Source of the DNA: Odontocerum albicorne
Taxonomy: Eukaryota > Arthropoda > Insecta > Trichoptera > Odontoceridae
NCBI GenBank assembly: GCA_949825065.1
Contig: OX463859.1
Location: forward strand, 7,292,217-7,356,216
DNA length: 64,000 bases
Direction of reading: 5' to 3'
The position numbers and the translations under genes are program-made. Below are positions 1 to 11,015 of the stretch, in pieces; position 1 is the first letter of the stretch; every line of letters begins with the position of its first letter. The notes under the pieces are model-generated. The model ran no database searches. It was not told where the DNA came from and was given only the letters and a program-made list of their open reading frames with translations.

Positions 1-727
1 TAGTGATTCTTCATTTATTTATTTCTTTGTAAAATCTGTCATGGATGAAACCAATTAACGTTGTTATAGTGAGCTCCTTGGTTGGAAAACATACGGTTTA
101 ACAATAAACACACCAGATGTACCATGTACATAAAAGAACGAAAATAATAAAACCTGTTTTCGGCGCAAAAATCAATAAAAACGCCCCAAGATATCAATGT
201 TCCATTACTATTTGGTGATTCGTCATTTATTTATTTCTTTGTAAAATATGTCATGGATGAAACAAATTAACGTTGTTAAGGTGAGCTCCTTGGCTGGAAA
301 ACATACTGTTTAACAATAAACACACCAGATGTACCATTTACATAAAAGAACGAACATAATAAAAACTGTTTTCAGAACAAAAATCAATAAAAACGCCCAA
401 AGATATCAAAATTCCATTACTGTTTAGTGATTCGTCATTTATTTATTTATTTGTAAAATCTGTCATGGATGAAACAAATTAACGTCGTCATGGTGAGTTC
501 CTAGGTTGAAAAAAAAGTACGGTGTAACAATAAACACAAGATGTACCGCGTATAACCATGTAGACAAAAGAACGAAAATAATAAAAACCGTTTTCAGCTC
601 AAAAGTCAATAAAAAATTCCAAAGATATCTATGTTATGACAGTCCACGAGAGTTGTTTACAAAATCACATCCTAAGTCGATTAGGACTCACGACCCTCTT
701 ATCAAAGATCATCTGAGACCTTAAACG
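1..727. repeat. 212-bp tandem repeat, three copies plus 3' extension
   Basis: Three copies start at 1, 213 and 425, giving an exact 212-bp period. Each begins with tgattc(t/g)tcatttattt and ends near an agatatc motif. Copy 3 runs on at 637-727 into a tail (agtccacgagagttg, cgaccctcttatcaaag) that is also attached to the separate copy at 2489-2740, so the tail belongs to the full dispersed element. The unit shares tcagcacaaaaatcaataaa with the start of the LINE fragment at 1883. A short reading frame at 506-724 is only a chance opening in the repeat. No function is assigned. Confidence 0.85.
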
Positions 728-1064
728 AATTAAATAAAAAATAATCCATTAGAGATACTTTTCAGCATATACTGTCAAACCCACTGAGACCCATAAAACC
801 ATTCCATCTGATTGTAGGAACTAAAAACGTATTATTATTTTAGTGTATCTATTTTCAAAAAAAATTCTCAGACTGAGAAATGATCATTCAAAAAATATTT
901 AATGTTAGTATTTGGTTTCTAATAATGAATTCTGAAGTCAAAAATTGATACATAACAATGTACGTGTATGCTCGTGATCATTATCAAAAAATACTAAATC
1001 TGTTGTACTTGCGTTTATGTGTAACATTAGATGTTGTCATAGTTATGATTTATTAGTACATACA
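728..1064. other. unassigned AT-rich spacer
   Basis: No coding, RNA or repeat signal is recognised in this stretch. Confidence 0.5.
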
Positions 1065-1860
1065 CATACCTACCATCACGTCAACTCCCTGTCGGAATAA
1101 ACAAAGAGGACAAAGCTCCAGATTTTCCTATCTCGACACAAATCCTTCGCTTCATATATATTCATACAGCTTTACAATTTCTTTGACTTCTACGTTTCCT
1201 TCTTTCAGAATTCCCTTGATCCAACCATAATTTTCTTGATCTTCCTCTTACACGTCTTCTACTCACATTTGCATTATACGAGTATATCTGTTTTGATAGT
1301 CTTCCTTCATTCATTCGTTCGACATGACCAAACCATCCCAGCGTACTCTTTTTCATCTTACTCTACACATCAGCCTTAAATTCACATTCATTCCAAATCC
1401 CTTCATTACGTATTCTGTCATACATTGTCCCTCCATATATTCGTCTCAATACACGCATTTCTACAACATTATTCGATTCCTCTCGGTCTTAATACAGGAC
1501 CACGTTTCATTTCTATACAACAAAATAGGCACAAATACTATTGTGGACTATCATCTTAGCAAATTTTGATACTGCCCGGTTCGAGTATATATGTTAAAGT
1601 GTCCAATTGACTTTGTGTCCTATCCCTACATAATTTATTTCTTAACTCTTCTATCATCTGTGAAAATACTACCCAAATAGCACAATTTATCGACTTGCTC
1701 CAATCTACTCGTATCATTTTCACCCATATATCGCATTTACTTTTCTTTCACACTTTTCTATCCCATTTCCTTTGGATTTCGCAACATTAGTTCTCAGATC
1801 GTTCTCTTCGCATCTCTCATACTAATTACTCATCAAACGCTGCAATTATTATTCACCCTC
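1065..1860 (-). mobile_element. LINE family A, C-terminal half and 3' end (decayed)
   Basis: Read on the minus strand from about 1860, this is a broken reverse transcriptase C-terminal region. Recognisable pieces in order are a KCERKVNAIYG-like stretch, LCYLGSIFTDD-like residues (broken by stops), VEMRVLRRIYG, MYDRIRNEGIW, then an open stretch at 1356-1162 with GWFGHVERMNEGRLSKQIY and a basic tail ending near KLWLDQG. Downstream at 1065-1130 is the family's typical 3' end (on plus, ctaccatcacgtcaactccctgt). This is the C-terminal region of the widespread insect 'endonuclease-reverse transcriptase' non-LTR elements. Stops and frameshifts make it a pseudogene. Exact clade (RTE-like or other) is not resolvable here. 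Confidence 0.75.
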
Positions 1861-1882
1861 TGCCAACACTAATAATAAAAAA

Positions 1883-2488
1883 ATGTTGTCAGCACAAAAA
1901 TCAATAAAAACCCTCAAGAGAGTGCAGAACAAGGCATTCAAGATATCTTTTAACACCCATCCCAGAACAAATCTTACCCGACTTCACACTAAACAGCGAG
2001 AAGAAACCCTACAACACCACATCCTCGCTTGGACCGTGAAGTTCTATAAAAGCCAACAAAATCACAGAAATCCCTTAGTCGCTACCCTGGGGGCTTACGA
2101 GAGTAAATCCGACCTACCCTTCCGTTATAAGCACAAGCTCCCGAAGCATTATCTGTTGCCTGACTAGTCCACCTACAGTATTAGCTGGGACGACCAAGGT
2201 CTGAGTGAATGTGACGGAATACAAGTAGCCTGAACGAGTGGACTTGTTTTTGCTAAATAATTAGTGTAAGAATTGTTATCTAGTTATGAGTAGTATGTAG
2301 GTGTTAATTATTTCTAAGATCTCATATATTAAGATTGAATAAATAAAATAAAATGATATGTAGGAAAATAAGATTAAATAAGTTCATAAATTATAACATA
2401 TAATTAAGATTAGTTAAGTAATAAATTTGTATATAGGTATAGCCTTGACAAATGTTTGTACAATAATTTACTTGTTTAATAAAAAAAA
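1883..2488 (+). mobile_element. jockey-like LINE, 3' fragment
   Basis: An open stretch of 94 codons at 1883-2167 resembles the extreme C-terminus of jockey-type reverse transcriptases: IKTLKRVQNKAFKISFNTHP, then an arginine/leucine-rich region, LAWTVKFYKSQ, NPLVATLGAYES and KHKLPKHYLLPD before a stop. A roughly 320-base AT-rich 3' UTR follows and ends in aataaaaaaaa at about 2479-2488, consistent with a polyadenylated retrotransposon end. The copy is 5'-truncated, lacking the catalytic domain. The Met at 1883 is fortuitous. It abuts dispersed repeat material on both sides (shared 5' junction motif, and 2489 onward). Confidence 0.7.
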
Positions 2489-2740
2489 TTACGTCATCAA
2501 GGTGAGCTCCTTGGATGAAAAAAAATACTGTGTAAAAATAAATTCACCAGATGTACCACGTATAACCATGTACACAAAAGAACGAAAATAATAAAAACCG
2601 TTTTCAGCACAAAAATCAATAAAGTCAATAAAAAATCCCCAAGATATCTATGACAGTCCACGAGAGTTGTTTACAAAATCACGGCCAAGTCGGTTAGAAC
2701 TCACGACCCTCTTATCAAAGAACATCTGAGACCGTAAACG
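2489..2740 (+). repeat. dispersed copy of the 1-727 repeat
   Basis: It starts mid-unit (acgtcatcaaggtgagctcc) and runs through the same tail as 637-727. Identity to the third unit is high by eye. It begins exactly where the LINE poly(A) at 2488 stops, suggesting the LINE fragment lies within or beside this repeat. Confidence 0.8.
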
Positions 2741-3180
2741 ACATGTCGAGTACATATAGCAATCCGCATACGTTACCATTTGACATTTGTATGTCACCAA
2801 TGACCTCTGTAGTTAGCTCCTTTATATACGAATCTATTTAAATAGATTTAATAGTAATTATTTAATTATCTGATTAATATTACAAGACATAAAATAACAA
2901 TGTCAAACAATGTGTCAATTAATTAGATATGGCTTTAGTGCTAAACAGTAAAATATTAATGTAGAATAAAACAAATTATGGTGAATTAAAGTGCTTTATT
3001 CGTCTTTCATTTATAATATTTACTCTCAATTACTATATTAACATAGCATTCTCCCTCACTTTATATTGTTACTATGTTAATAAATGATTTTGATTGTTAT
3101 TAATGTTGATAAAGTTTTCTGTCAATAAGATTTATATTCGCACTCTGTTCTGAGTATCATCTCATACAAATTCAACAGAA
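2741..3180. other. unassigned AT-rich spacer
   Basis: I see nothing recognisable here. Confidence 0.5.
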
Positions 3181-3330
3181 GGTACAAAAAAATATCTCTA
3201 TATGAGTGAGTTTGGTGTCTATCCCTTGCTTTATCCTACTCAATTTCTGCTGAGCCTGCTCGGGTATACCTCCTTGAGCGTAAGAAGAGATCTGCGTCTC
3301 CTGGTACGTTGTCAAAGTCGTTCGAGGAGT
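3181..3330 (+). mobile_element. LINE family C, short internal fragment
   Basis: About 150 bases match 19390-19550 of the longer family C copy on the same strand, encoding pieces such as VYPLLYPTQFLLSLLGYTSL and RRDLRLLV, with a 10-base deletion relative to that copy near its start. Both edges end abruptly. Confidence 0.8.
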
Positions 3331-3810
3331 AAACTAATAAAGTAACTTTTATTTCACAGTTATACCAAATCACTTTATTTGTATCTGTAAAACATATATC
3401 ACATTCTGCCATGAAAACTGTGTTTTACTTAAGAATAAACCATAAAAATAAATAATTGAAATATTTATTAAATTTATTAAAAATTTCTCCCAATTTACAG
3501 TGGAATGGCCACTGTTAGATTAATCTGTCGATATGTTTATAAATGAACCTTTAGGGACCGCCGGTATCCGAACCGAAATCCAATTATATTTATAACACTT
3601 TTTCATAGTATTATTGTATTGGTTTACGGGGAGTAAGAACCACTCAGTTTGTGTCTAATGTGTTTATATATTAAATATATTTAGGAGATCAAACATTTCG
3701 TTTTTAAATTATAATTATTTCAGGGGTTATAAACGTTGATAACGATTTCTTAATATTTAAGAACTCTCATTATGGGATAAACGCTTTTGTAGCATACAAA
3801 TGTTATAATA
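3331..3810. other. unassigned AT-rich spacer
   Basis: Nothing is recognised. A short tRNA-like tract (cggtatccgaaccgaaatcc) near 3560 is too incomplete to call. Confidence 0.4.
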
Positions 3811-4340
3811 AAGGGTCTTTCAAATCGTTTTTTTTTTAATTCTTGATAAAACACAGATGGCGTCGCGAACTTGCCTGGGACTTGTGACATTTGACAAGTG
3901 TAAAGTATGACTTTCATAAAAATGGAGTAGTATACAATAAAACAACGCGTTCAAATTGAGAATTATTTTGTGTTGTAATCTCCAGAAACGGTGATGCTAA
4001 TTGGCCACCAAGATCATATGATCTGACACCGTTGGACTATTTTCTCTGGAGCTACGTCAAAAGCCAGGTCTATAAAAATGACCCCCCAATCAATTCCTGA
4101 GCTGAAGGATGAAATTATACGCTTTATTGGTGAGTTAGAACCGCAATTATGCCAAAATATCATCGAAAATTTTGACTTAAGAGTGGACTACTGTGGAGCT
4201 GCAAGAGGTGGACATTTGGCGAATATTGTTTTTTTTGTGTTTAAATGTCATACATTGTACTTTAATGACCAATAAAAAGATTGTTGAAATCATACCAAAT
4301 TGTGTGTTTTATTCAAGAATAAAGCAATATAAACTGAATA
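3811..4340 (+). mobile_element. mariner-like DNA transposon, internally deleted
   Basis: The C-terminal part of a mariner transposase is readable at about 3988-4275: NWPPRSYDLTPLDYFLWSYV, KSQVYKN, IPELKDEIIRFIGEL, then ENFDLRVDYCGAARGGH before the stop at 4275. The PRS-DLTPLDYFLW block is the conserved region around the last catalytic aspartate of Tc1/mariner enzymes. A start-like ATG at 3922 is followed at once by a stop and by a TTRSN/RVQI-like stretch that may be the N-terminus, so most of the middle is missing. An inverted match (attcttgataaaacac at 3839-3854; gtgttttattcaagaat at 4304-4320) is likely part of the terminal repeats. The outer ends are uncertain. Non-functional. Confidence 0.85.
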
Positions 4341-4904
4341 TTATTGGCACATGTCTAACCTCTCTGAAACCGCCCAAATCGGCTGTCACTATGAACCATT
4401 CATAACAGCCAGAGTTATATTTTGGAAACGGACCGAACTAATTTGTACTCCTAATAAATATGATGGTTTATTGAACTGTTAAACAATTTCAATACTCATT
4501 TTTTATTTATTTGTACAATATGATATTTTTTCTTCTAACATTCGAAAGACACGCTGAATTCCATTTCAAGACTCGGATATTCGGAAGAGCCTTTTCAGGC
4601 ACTCTTTATATGTAAGTCAGCAAACTTACTCCAAAAATATTCGAGACTGCAGTATACTCATTCCTGATTATGTAATATATAGTGTGAGAAATATGAGAGA
4701 AGGCGAAATAAAGAAATACAAAGTTGGATAAAGTGATTGATAAATTTAAAGAAGGAAAGTCAAGATAAAAAAAATCGTAGGAATTGTATGAAAAGGTTAG
4801 TGAAAAGGGTAGAGGAGTTGAACGATCTGCGATATAACAAACTGTCCTCTTTCCTCTGTCTTTACCCTACCAAAAAAAACCTCGTGAATATATGCATGTT
4901 TAAA
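4341..4904. other. unassigned spacer
   Basis: No clear feature. Around 4690-4820 there is faint plus-strand similarity to LINE family A 3' sequence (basic residues, KRLVKRVEEL), too weak to annotate. Confidence 0.4.
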
Positions 4905-5088
4905 TTATTAAGAGTTCATGGCCTGGTTGGTAGCACGATGTTGACTTTAGGAAGCAATTAAAGACAACCCTTATTTGGAGGTCTTAAGAAAATTTATAAG
5001 TGGGTTTGAATCCTAAGTTAGAACCCCCTTGAAGAGAGTTCCGTCTTTATATGGTGCTATATAAATTATATTTTATATATTGTTATCA
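4905..5088 (+). mobile_element. SINE family S2 (tRNA-like head, ATT-rich tail)
   Basis: A tRNA-like A-box region (tggcctggttggtagcac) and B-box-like region (gggtttgaatcct) are followed by a tail, gaacccccttgaagagagtt and ggtgctatataaatt, ending in AT-rich repeats. The same tail occurs at 38220-38300, 40320-40500 and, on minus, at 51445-51505 and 58165-58250. A polymerase III SINE is the simplest reading. Confidence 0.6.
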
Positions 5089-5236
5089 TTATTGTCTTTC
5101 AATCTGGAGGTTGTGGGTTTGATTCTGATTAATACTCATTTTATTTAAAGGATTTCAGTCAGGATTTTACTTAAGACATATTCCTGTTTTGTTGGCAAAG
5201 ATACTACTTGGTAACAAACCCGCCAGGTTGTATAGA
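5089..5236 (+). mobile_element. SINE family S1, 5'-truncated
   Basis: It starts within the tRNA-like region (aatctggaggttgtgggttt, B-box region) and ends with the S1 tail (gttggcaaagatactacttg, cgccaggttgtata). It joins S2 directly at 5088. Confidence 0.7.
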
Positions 5237-5851
5237 TCGTTTAGCCTATATAGATCGTTTAGCCTAAAGAGTCATTTCGCAATAGTGTGAGTAACAGTGC
5301 TATTACAAAAACTTGTCACTTTATTTATTCAATGAAATGAAAAAGCAAAAAAATATGAAAATAATATTTTATATTCAAACATTGAAATGAACACACACGT
5401 TTTGTAAATTAAAAATGCTGTCAGCTTAAATTGTAATAATCAAAAACATAAACTGAAAGTAAGTTTATTTAACACATTCACTGTTAAGGCACGGCAGATT
5501 CTAGGAAACATTTAATAACAATATAGTAATGGAATTTTTCAAGATTAAAAATAAATATAAGTACATGTACTCGTATTATAAAATAAAAATGTTCGTCAGC
5601 TTTAATTAGATTCCACATAAAAATAAAATTAAAGTAAGATTATTTAACATATTCATTTATCATAATAACAATACCAAATAAAAGTTTTAAAATAATAGTG
5701 GATGGAGTGATACTAAATTCTAGGAAACTTTAAGTTATAACAAAGTACATTCTAAGTGTTCGATTTTTTTAAATTATACATTACATTAGACAAAAATCGC
5801 ACTAATGGATTGCAACACCTTTTCAACCGATCCCTAATTATTACCAAAATT

Positions 5852-5908
5852 TTAAACAATCTCCTTTGCTTGGCCCGAAAGCGGTTTTCCCTTTCCTAAT
5901 TTCGACAT
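5852..5908 (-). pseudogene. possible transposase N-terminal scrap
   Basis: On minus an ATG at 5908-5906 opens 18 codons reading MSKLGKGKPLSGQAKEIV before a stop at 5854-5852. A short basic start followed by PLSGQAKEIV resembles the beginning of IS630/Tc1-like DDE transposases found in insects, known to me only as a general pattern. Its place inside an inverted-repeat element supports this. It could equally be a chance match. Confidence 0.3.
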
Positions 5909-5974
5909 AGTTGTGTTTTTCTAATCACCGAGTATTTTAACAATAATACAACAAACGTGCGCTCTGCGCGAACC

Positions 5975-6044
5975 AATCGTGTGGCATTCTAAAACCAATG
6001 CCACTACACAAGTTGTGGTATTGGTTTTAGAATGCCACACGATT
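5975..6044. repeat. 30-bp near-perfect hairpin, 10-base loop
   Basis: Arm 5975-6004 (aatcgtgtggcattctaaaa and onward) is complementary to 6015-6044 at 29 of 30 positions; the exception would be a G-U pair in RNA. The loop is 6005-6014. It lies just inside the right terminal repeat of the 5273-6086 element. Confidence 0.9.
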
Positions 6045-6086
6045 AGAATGTAATCCAGAGAGTGTTACTCACACTATTGCAAAATG

Positions 6087-6304
6087 TAATAAAATACAAT
6101 TTAAAGACTATACCGACTTTAGAAGAAGTGAAAAAGGATGCTTGGATATGCGAATAGAAATAAGTTTTCGCTATCTACCCAAACAAGGGCATAGCGTGAA
6201 GGTTATAACTATGATGAAAAATTATTTTTAATAACTGATTTACATAAATTTCTATAAACTTAAAAAAACGCGCTACGTTTAAAATATATTGTATATCGGC
6301 CTTA
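6087..6304. other. unassigned spacer
   Basis: Nothing is recognised. Confidence 0.4.
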
Positions 6305-6895
6305 ATAAATAACCACTCTTCTTTTTTTTACGTCGTTTTTGACTATCCATACAGTGAACTTCTGGAACTAGTTACAAACCAATGATATAGTCCCTCCGTC
6401 CTTTGCATGCTTAAAGACGACCTCCGTGACCTGGTGGTAAGACACTTGTCTGCCGATCCGGAGGTTGCGAATTCGATCCCCGCTGGGACCCAGATTTTTT
6501 AAAATAAGATTCCAGTCTGGTTAGCCTTAGAGCCTATAAAAACATCTTTCTGGTTGGTTGGAAGAGATTGCCACATGGCAATAAACTCGCCAGGTTAAAA
6601 AAAACGACTAATAAAACTCTTAATTTCTAGTCAGTAATAAAACGTGTTTCTTTCCTGATTTTTCTTTCCTCTCCACCATCCCTTCCTTTTCTTTTAATTT
6701 GTGATATCTCACTTTTACTTATATTATGTATTTGTTCATAAATTTCATAAATATGAATAATCATTTGATTTTTTTTAGCGACCATATAACTTTCTTTATT
6801 TACTTTTGTCCGGTTGATGGGAAGAGATTGCCACCTGGTAATAAGCTCTTCAGACTCTTTTTACATTGAATTGTTAAGTAAATAAATAATAATAA
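6305..6895 (+). mobile_element. LINE family B 3' end, interrupted by a SINE
   Basis: Positions 6305-6415 match the end of the family B coding region (SSFF.., then tccgtcctttgcatgctt). The match resumes at 6601 with cgactaataaaactcttaat, the family's 3' UTR (caccatcccttcctttt, gatatctcacttt) and its tail (gaagagattgccacctgg, then aataaataataataa at 6880-6895). The 6416-6597 interval is a nested S1 SINE. The UTR carries an internal deletion relative to 50640-50800. Confidence 0.8.
6416..6597 (+). mobile_element. SINE family S1, full-length copy
   Basis: It starts gacgacctccgtgacctggt and holds an A-box-like stretch (tggtggtaagacac) and a B-box-like stretch (ggttgcgaattcgatcccc) at about 6462-6481, the spacing expected of a tRNA-derived polymerase III promoter. 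A body (agattccagtctgg) follows, then the tail ctggttggttggaagagatt, ccacatggcaataa and cgccaggtt. The tail is shared with LINE family B. The insertion splits a family B copy, so it is younger than that copy. Confidence 0.85.
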
Positions 6896-8364
6896 AGTAT
6901 ATATCTTAAACAACTTGTTGGCAATTCCTGATTAAATCTTTAAATAAACGAGTGTATTTCTCAGTTCAAAAGGACGAATAAATCTAAATAAACTTTATTA
7001 GACCAAAAAACCAGTATATGTTTTTTACAAAGATCAAGGGCTAAAGGGGATGAATATCTTATTCATTAAGGATATTACGTAAATACTTGTTGAAATGTCT
7101 GAAGGCTGTGTTTAAGACTTTCTTCTTTTGTATGTCATTTCTTAGAGCCTTAAAATGGTACTGACCCAAATCAACATTTGAAAGGATAAGGGATGATAAC
7201 CTTTTCAGACCCATACTTATATTAGCCATACTAATCAATATAGCTTAGTATAATATTTAGTCATTTTAAATTACCCATTTGAAAAATATTAATAAACTTG
7301 AAATCTGAGGTGTCGCTTAAATTTTTTTTATTTCCGTTTTATTTTATTTCATCTCAATCTATTTCTATTATTTTTTCAACAAAATTAATTAATAAAGACG
7401 TTACAAAACAATTTTTTTAAGCCATGTCAACAATTAAATTCCCAGTGTCCAGTTTTTGTTTAAAACATTTCTAATTTATGTTTACAAGTTCGTTAACCTT
7501 TCTCTCCCTGTGCTAAAAAATCCGCGGGTTCCGGTGCTGTGTATTCAATACACATTAATACACATGTAAATATGAGCAAATTAAAATCGAAAAAATAAAA
7601 ATATTCATAGCCAATCGCTTAAATTAATTAAATTTGAAGTCAAAAGTGATAATAATTGAAATTTAATTGCTGAAACATGGAAACAAACATCGGCCAACGT
7701 TCACAAAACGGGCGAAACGACCACCTCAAATGGATGCCCGAGAGCTACTGAGCGAGAGAAGCGAGCGAACTGAGATTCTATTTCTTGCGTTCCCATAAGT
7801 AGAGTGAGAGTGAGTCGTGAATAGCGTCGCTTCCTCACCCATAGCGGTTTTTTAGAATGAATATACCTACGTCACACACTGGCACACGTTTGATTGTATT
7901 GGTGAATTTATTCCCGATTTTCACAAAATATCTCTGATGTGGCCGATAAGTGCCAATTATTATTTTTTTTTTTTATTCAATGCGTGAATGTATTACGGAG
8001 GAATACTTAAAATCTGAAAGTATTTATAATATTTATAGAGATATTAATGTTTTTAGAAGCAATGTGGACTATTACACATCACAGGGAAGGAAGGGTTAAA
8101 ATGCTGTTATTATGTAGATGGACAAAAACAATTCAAAATTTTCATTTCTCATTCAGTTCAGTCACAATCCTCCTAAGCCCTGACAGCGTTGAACCAGATA
8201 TGCTATTTTCCGAGTTAACAATCGTATTTATGACACTCTTTGTATATTCTTAGTACTGGGAAAAAGAAGCCTGTGTAATTCCTACATACATTGCTACGCT
8301 GAACAAAGCGGAGCCAAGAGTCGCAGGTGAGTTCTTAAAACCATTTGACATTTAAGATAGTTTT
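6896..8364. other. unassigned spacer with one GC-richer island
   Basis: Mostly AT-rich with no supported feature. The stretch 7510-7870 is less AT-rich. A weak inverted match (ctaaaaaatccgc at 7514-7526 against gcggttttttag at 7845-7856) hints at an old DNA transposon, but it is too short to call. Confidence 0.35.
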
Positions 8365-8515
8365 TTTATTCTTTCATACAATACATTGTGACTTCGTGTA
8401 TTTTTCTAAGTGCACAGCATATATACGGCTCTTTTGAGTCTTGTTCCACGTCTTCATTTTACTCCCATGCATCAAAATTGGTACAAAAACAATCTTGTGG
8501 ACTATTAGTCCACAA
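8365..8515 (-). mobile_element. LINE family A fragment, first part
   Basis: This minus-strand piece reads, on plus, as gagtcttgttccacgtcttc, cccatgcatcaaaattggta and ttgtggactat, matching other family A copies (for example near 1495-1555). It is continued at 9140 after an inserted block. Confidence 0.65.
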
Positions 8516-9139
8516 GATTGTTTTTAATAACATGTTTCATTCCAGATTTTTCTTTTTCTTTCCTCTCCACCATCCCTTCCTTTCCTTTTGATTGATGATA
8601 TCTCACTTTATATGAAAAATAATGTTTTAAATCTAATAAGGTATTAATCTGGTTTTCGCTTTAGGTTTCTTTAACATATTTCTGCTTTGTTGTTTGAGAT
8701 TGCTTTATAGCTATTAATCTGCCAGGTTGTAATATAGATAACGACAGTGTAATAGACATTGACAGTTCACCGCTCCTCTTTTTTTACGTCGTCCTTTAAA
8801 GTCCATACAATGAGACTATGGAATCAGTTACACACCAATAAAAGACTCGATCCGTCCTTGGCATGCTTTAATAAGCGATTGAAAAAACCCTTAATTTCTA
8901 GTCAGTAAAATGACGTGTTTCATTCCCGATTTTTCTTCTCCTTTCTTTTCCACCATCCGTTACTTTTCGTTTGATTGATAATATTTCAATTTATATGAAA
9001 AATAATGATCGGGTGATTGCCCGTGTTTGTGGGGTTCATGGGCATGTGCTCACGTGTATGTTTATGAATTTCGTGGGGATGGATAGTAATTGGAATGATT
9101 TATCCGACCACGTAACTTGCTTCATTTACTTTTGTCCAT
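8516..9139 (+). mobile_element. composite insert: LINE B tail, SINE S1 tail, LINE B 3' end
   Basis: Three joined pieces sit between the two halves of a family A copy. Positions 8522-8625 are a family B 3' UTR piece. Positions 8632-8738 are an S1 SINE lacking its tRNA-like head (ttaatctggttttcgc to ctgccaggttgtaat). Positions 8765-9139 are the family B coding end (caccgctcctctttttttac) and 3' UTR. The SINE-to-LINE junction (cagtgtaatagacattgaca, then gttcaccgc) recurs at 35105-35145 on minus. Confidence 0.75.
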
Positions 9140-9345
9140 GGAGGTCGATGCTATTTGGTTCAAATACATATGCTAAAGTGGTCCATGTACTTTATTTCCT
9201 ATTGCTACACGCCGTTCGATATCCCTCTTAACTATTCCGTCATCTGAGAAAATTCCATCTAAATATCAGATCTTTTTACTTGTTCCAATTTTTCATTATT
9301 CACCCATATATCGCATTTACTTTTCCTTTCACGCTTAATACCAAC
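9140..9345 (-). mobile_element. LINE family A fragment, second part
   Basis: It continues the match to 1570-1760: cctattgctacacgccgttc, gtcatctgagaaaatt and cacccatatatcgcattta. With 8365-8515 it forms one interrupted copy. Confidence 0.7.
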
Positions 9346-9641
9346 GCAATTCTAAAACAATATAAATAACAAAAAAACAAATAAAAATCAAAACACAGTC
9401 ATCTATGGTCATAAAAAGAAAAGGGAAATTGATGATTAGGAAAACATAGTGTTACTGAAGGGAGATGCAATGTTTTAATCATCTTTTTAAAACACATCAA
9501 TAATAGTACGAATGTTTCACGTACAAAGCTGGTAGCTGGTTGCAGAGTCTAACAGAACGAGTAATAAAGACGATGGGAAAAATGAAAAACGATTAACTGG
9601 AAAAACCAAAAGGCAATTTTTGCCGAAGCTTAATATGCTTA
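9346..9641. other. unassigned spacer
   Basis: Nothing is recognised. Confidence 0.4.
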
Positions 9642-10235
9642 ATAATAATAAGTATAAGTTTATTGATAGCAACATATAATAGTATGTACATATGTAAACA
9701 CATTAAAAAATCACACAAATATCTCAAAATAAAAAGCATGAAATACATTTAACGAGAAACCATCAAAAGTTCTGGGTTCATTTTATAACATGCCTCCAAC
9801 AAAGATACACCCCCCCCTCCCCAATATAGGGTGGTGAACCCGGTCGCGAGAATATCAGATGTTTTTCAGCCCCCACCCTTGTCCGTGTAGACAAAAAATT
9901 AATAGATGTCAGAAAAAAATAAAAAGCAAACTTGTAATCACCTCAGATTAACTCAAACAAATAAATATGGTGCGGTGGGTACATATAAAAATTTAATACA
10001 AAATCGCACATATATCTCAAAATAAACTGCAGAAAATACATTTAAGAGAGAAGCTGATAAAAGGTCTGGGCTCAACCCACAACATCCCCACGGCCGAGAT
10101 ACACCCCATTAATATAGGCGAGCCTGGCCGCACGGACACTAGATATTTTTCAGCCTTCTCAGTACTTGAAGATTAAGAAATAAAAATGAAAAAAATAAAA
10201 AAGTAAGCCCACAAATACCACCTCAGGTTAACTGT
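9642..10235 (-). mobile_element. family D 3' tails, two consecutive copies
   Basis: Two minus-strand copies lie end to end (about 9642-9950 and 9955-10235). Each reads on plus as taagtttattgatagcaaca, (tc)tgggttca, agatacacccc, aatatagg and gtttttcagcc. They match 20597-21115, 46375-46535, 47430-47700 and 49965-50212. On the sense strand the tail ends in (ttta)n, like a LINE or LINE-mobilised SINE. Confidence 0.75.
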
Positions 10236-11015
10236 CAGCATTAAAAAGAGAATAGCTGATTGTAGTTCAAATTTTATATATAATTGGAAAGCATAAGATT
10301 AAAAAAACATCTTAAAAGAGATGTATGGAAAAAAATCAAAATTAACATTTGAGAAGAAAATCGTTAGGCCAAACTATTTTACTCTTCGATACTTATCAAA
10401 TTCATAAATGTTTCTTGAATGATGCTAAATTCCTTAAATTTACATAGATTCTATTCTAACTTATGGCACTGAAAACGTTAAAGGTCTTTATGACCCTAGC
10501 CTAGACTGGTCTTTATTATGGAATGGCTGTCCCTCCATTCCATTCGTGATGTATTTATGTCAAAATGTCTTGACTTTCCAAATATTAAATATTAATGTTG
10601 CCCGAGAAACTTAGCAAATTCCTTGAATTCTTTATTTACCCATCGCTATATTTGGCAAGTATTTTGTATTTACATTAATATTTCTTTATATGTTAATGTA
10701 TATAGGTGTCTTTATAATTTATTTATAAAATACATGAGCTATAAAAAAAATGGAATTTCTTTCGGAACACCACGTAAACCATGCCTTCTGGATAAGGATG
10801 CGTTGTTGGTCATTTTTTTTCCAAATGATAGTGTAAAATTTATAGTAAACTCTCTTTCGATAGGCGATTAGGTTATAGGGGCTTTGTCGAGTTTCTGTTT
10901 CGTTAAAATTTAAACATCGACAGTAATAATCGTAATAATAAAATGAAAATTTATGAAGCTGATTTTTCAGCATTTTTCAGGGATTTCAAATTTTTTTTTC
11001 AGGAAATCACCCCAC
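10236..11015. other. unassigned AT-rich spacer
   Basis: Two overlapping open stretches near 10620-10970 on opposite strands have no recognisable family, and I treat them as chance. Confidence 0.4.

Larger units (their letters stand above)
5273..6086. mobile_element. inverted-repeat DNA transposon, about 814 bp
   Basis: Terminal inverted repeats of about 25 bp bound this element. The left end reads cgcaatagtgtgagtaac (about 5279-5296) and the right end its complement gttactcacactattgc (6064-6080), with similarity continuing outward through cattt/aaaatg. Inside are two diverged direct repeats about 175 bases apart (near 5412-5520 and 5585-5740, both ending in attctaggaaac), a transposase-like N-terminal scrap on minus at 5852-5908, and a strong hairpin at 5975-6044. 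No clear target duplication was found, so the superfamily is open. Confidence 0.65.

Noticed and set aside
6416..6490. Possible tRNA gene
   Set aside because: The A- and B-box-like regions belong to a multi-copy SINE with a non-tRNA body and a LINE-type tail. The acceptor stem cannot be formed convincingly.
7514..7856. Possible terminal inverted repeats around a GC-richer island
   Set aside because: Only about 12 bases match and one indel is needed. No target duplication was seen.
10623..10973. Overlapping opposite-strand frames of 82-84 codons
   Set aside because: AT-rich low-complexity translation without family resemblance.
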